Shown here: in pieces, positions 14,663 to 16,352 of the stretch
How positions within the stretch are numbered: the stretch's first letter is position 1
Layout: the number at the start of each line of letters is the position of its first letter
Assembly (NCBI GenBank): GCA_020025915.1
Contig: JAHHRH010000032.1
Location: forward strand, 1-16,352
Length of the DNA stretch: 16,352 nucleotides
Source: Sutterella sp.
GTDB lineage: Bacteria; Pseudomonadota; Gammaproteobacteria; Burkholderiales; Burkholderiaceae_F
Reading direction: 5' to 3'
Position numbers and translations under genes: made by a program
Notes under the pieces: model-generated
Seen by the model: only the letters and a program-made list of their open reading frames with translations
Database searches by the model: none
Told to the model about the DNA's origin: nothing

Positions 14663-15418
14663 ATGTCCGATCTCTTTGGTCATCCGATTTTAACGGTTCG
14701 CATTCATGCAGGCTTTAATGCCAATAGCTTTTTAGCTGGGCTCTTAGCCCTCACCGGACAAACCGCGGGTACCGCTGAAAGCTATATGCGGCGGCTTTTT
14801 CCTACGATTGATGCGCATATCGCGTTTGGGCCGCGTAGCGTGAATGGCATTTTAGGTTATACCCTTCAAATCATCACGCCTCATGAGCATGCTCATCGTA
14901 CGCCCGCTGACATTCGTCGTCTTTATGACGAAAGTCTTTTGTCTAATGCAGCTAAATCGAAGGCCTTGGCCATTTGGCAGGTGCTCTCTGAGGCCGAAGC
15001 CCGTGTGCACGGTACAACTGTTGACCACATTCATTTTCATGAAGTAGGTCGTATGGCAAACATTCTTGCCATTGGTTTGATTGCTGACTTTATGACCACC
15101 ATTGAGCCCCAACAGTTGGTGGCGAGCCCGATTCCTTTAACGGACGGCACCGTCAAGTGTGCGCACGGTGTGGTGCCCTACCCGGCACCAGCCATGTTTG
15201 CCATGATGGAAAACGTAGCTGTTCGTGCTTGGTCGGGTGAAGATGAACCCGTCACGCCAACTGGCTTAGCGGTCTTGATTGGGCTAGGTGCCACCTTTGG
15301 TGGTTGGCCGACCATGACGATCACGGAGTGTGCCACTGTCTTTACGCCGAATGTTTTTGAAGGCGTAGCTAACGGAACGCTCTTTGCGTTTGGCAAACCC
15401 ATGCCGCTTGAAAGCTGA
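14663..15418 (+). CDS. larC: Minimal LarC (LarC1-like), predicted nickel insertion protein
   Basis: A 251-residue protein that aligns with the LarC1 half of LarC, the CTP-dependent enzyme that inserts nickel into the dithiolated pincer nucleotide. Conserved blocks: HEHAHR (74-79, a thinned-out form of the usual histidine cluster), DHIHFHEVG (121-129), KCAHGVVPYPAPA (165-177), DEPVTPTG (194-201) and a PNVFEG...GTLFAFG ending that matches the close of LarC1. Full-length LarC is about 400 residues or more, and its C-terminal LarC2 part binds CTP. Here the protein stops after LarC1 and larE begins within about 30 bases, so no frameshift could add LarC2. The N-terminal DxFSGxSGDM-type motif is also degenerate (RIHAGFNANSF, 13-23), and HFHEVGAxDSI is changed to HFHEVGRMANI. 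Either a divergent insertase, or one needing a partner encoded elsewhere. Confidence 0.82.
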   Translation: MSDLFGHPILTVRIHAGFNANSFLAGLLALTGQTAGTAESYMRRLFPTIDAHIAFGPRSVNGILGYTLQIITPHEHAHRTPADIRRLYDESLLSNAAKSKALAIWQVLSEAEARVHGTTVDHIHFHEVGRMANILAIGLIADFMTTIEPQQLVASPIPLTDGTVKCAHGVVPYPAPAMFAMMENVAVRAWSGEDEPVTPTGLAVLIGLGATFGGWPTMTITECATVFTPNVFEGVANGTLFAFGKPMPLES

Positions 15419-15448
15419 GATGTTAAGCATCTACGACGAGTGACAATA

Positions 15449-16282
15449 ATGGCGACCACATTGATCGATACTCCTGACCAACTGCCACCTGCGCTTAAAA
15501 CGTCCCTCATGCGTGCCTCGAAAGACAGCGTGGTGACGCTTGCCTATTCGGGTGGGTTAGATAGCCGTTTTCTTGCATTTGCCGCAAAGCGTCTAGGATT
15601 TAGCGTGAATCTACTGCATATTACGGGAGCGCATATCGCACCCAGTGATACAGCTGAAGCTTTGTTCTATGCGCAATCGATGGCATTACCGATCGAAGTC
15701 ATTCATGTTGACACCACGAACCTCAAAACGTTGGTGACGGCCGGCCGTGCACGGTGTTATGTCTGTAAGAAGTATCTCTTTGAAGCGCTACTTAAGGCGG
15801 CAAAGGGCTATCCACTCTCAGACGGCACTAATGCGTCCGATGGTTTGCTCTATCGGCCTGGGCGTAAAGTGCTTGAAGAATTAGGGATTCATTCGCCGTT
15901 GGCTGAAAGTGGCATCACTAAAGACGAAATTCGACGTTTAGGACGTCTCTTAGGTTTTGAAGCGCCTGATCAAGCAGCAAGACCGTGTCTTCTCACCCGA
16001 TTCCCTTATGGGGTTTGTCCAACGCAAGCACAATTGAAACTCGTAGCAGACGTTGAACATTGGATTGCCACACATCCTGAGTACTGTACGTTGCGATTTA
16101 GATTGCGATTCCCGGATGGCGTGCATCCGACCTTACATATCGAAGAAAGTTCGATCAAGGGAGAGGGGCTAGAGTCTTTAGAAGTGCTCAAAGCAGAGCT
16201 ACGGCAAGTCTTTAAACCACAGTTAGACCAACTCACCATAGAGCCACAAGTCACGCTTTCAGGGTTCTACGATCGCAAATAA
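15449..16282 (+). CDS. larE: LarE, ATP-dependent sulfur transferase of NPN synthesis
   Basis: A 277-residue PP-loop (adenine nucleotide alpha-hydrolase-like) enzyme. LarE adenylates the biscarboxylated pyridinium nucleotide and replaces oxygen with sulfur to give the dithiocarboxylate that holds nickel. The ATP loop SGGLDS is at 34-39, followed by SDGTNASD (124-131) and a C-terminal half with ARPCLLTRFPYG (177-188). Cys103 and Cys106 form RCYVCKK, and Cys180 sits at the position of the sacrificial cysteine of L. plantarum LarE. Three cysteines of this kind bind a [4Fe-4S] cluster in LarE of other anaerobes, so this one may use a cluster-bound sulfide. ATG 15449 is preferred; a GTG at 15440 would add three residues. 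Neither has a good ribosome site (GAG at 15438-15440), so translation may depend on readthrough from larC, which stops at 15418. Confidence 0.9.
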   Translation: MATTLIDTPDQLPPALKTSLMRASKDSVVTLAYSGGLDSRFLAFAAKRLGFSVNLLHITGAHIAPSDTAEALFYAQSMALPIEVIHVDTTNLKTLVTAGRARCYVCKKYLFEALLKAAKGYPLSDGTNASDGLLYRPGRKVLEELGIHSPLAESGITKDEIRRLGRLLGFEAPDQAARPCLLTRFPYGVCPTQAQLKLVADVEHWIATHPEYCTLRFRLRFPDGVHPTLHIEESSIKGEGLESLEVLKAELRQVFKPQLDQLTIEPQVTLSGFYDRK

Positions 16283-16300
16283 AGCCACCATCAAAGTCTG

Positions 16301-16340
16301 AACTATCCCCAGAAAGTGAGACACCTCTCTGGGGATAGTT
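16301..16340 (+). terminator. Terminator hairpin closing the lar operon
   Basis: AACTATCCCCAGA (16301-16313) and TCTGGGGATAGTT (16328-16340) form a perfect 13-bp stem with a 14-base loop, 18 bases after the larE stop. Only TTT follows, so the T run is weak, but position and stem strength fit an operon end. No gene is visible beyond it in the window. Confidence 0.72.
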
Positions 16341-16352
16341 TGTATGTCAAAG

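Noticed and set aside
15416..15460. Programmed frameshift at the end of larC giving a LarC2 domain
   Set aside because: larE begins within about 30 bases and its frame is plainly LarE from the start, so there is no room for LarC2.

Overview
The window looks like chromosome from a Gram-negative betaproteobacterium, most likely an anaerobic gut member of the Sutterellaceae (Sutterella/Parasutterella-like). This is inferred from a TamA/TamB outer-membrane assembly pair, moderate G+C, a secreted C69 dipeptidase and a nickel-pincer (Lar) operon. No rRNA or marker gene is present, so the family assignment is tentative.

Layout. Positions 1-2145 carry, on the + strand, a CynX/NimT-type MFS transporter and a Sfp-type 4'-phosphopantetheinyl transferase. 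Positions 2231-7761 carry tamA and tamB, overlapping by 4 bases, which form the outer-membrane/periplasm-spanning translocation and assembly module. A bidirectional terminator at 7789-7829 separates them from two genes on the - strand: a secreted C69-family dipeptidase (7874-9730) and a large PiT-type phosphate transporter with a C-terminal PhoU-like domain (10013-12244). Upstream of the transporter is a well-formed PhoB-type direct repeat (12316-12333). The divergent 322-base intergenic region also holds the promoter and leader of the next operon.

Positions 12567-16282 hold a complete-looking larA-larB-larC-larE operon on the + strand, closed by a hairpin at 16301-16340. In the known pathway LarB carboxylates and hydrolyses nicotinic acid adenine dinucleotide, LarE adds two sulfurs, LarC inserts nickel using CTP, and the product (nickel-pincer nucleotide, NPN) binds LarA, a 2-hydroxyacid racemase/epimerase. 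LarA here keeps the NPN-binding lysine and the nickel and catalytic histidines. The maturation enzymes are unusual: LarC is only a LarC1-length protein with a degenerate N-terminal motif and no LarC2 (CTP-binding) domain anywhere in the operon; LarB starts right at its conserved core, without the usual N-terminal helical segment; LarE has the three-cysteine arrangement expected of [4Fe-4S] LarE enzymes rather than the sacrificial single-cysteine type. A 13-bp hairpin between larA and larB may set the enzyme:maturase ratio. This reduced NPN pathway is the most interesting part of the window.

No mobile elements, CRISPR arrays, tRNA or rRNA genes were recognised.
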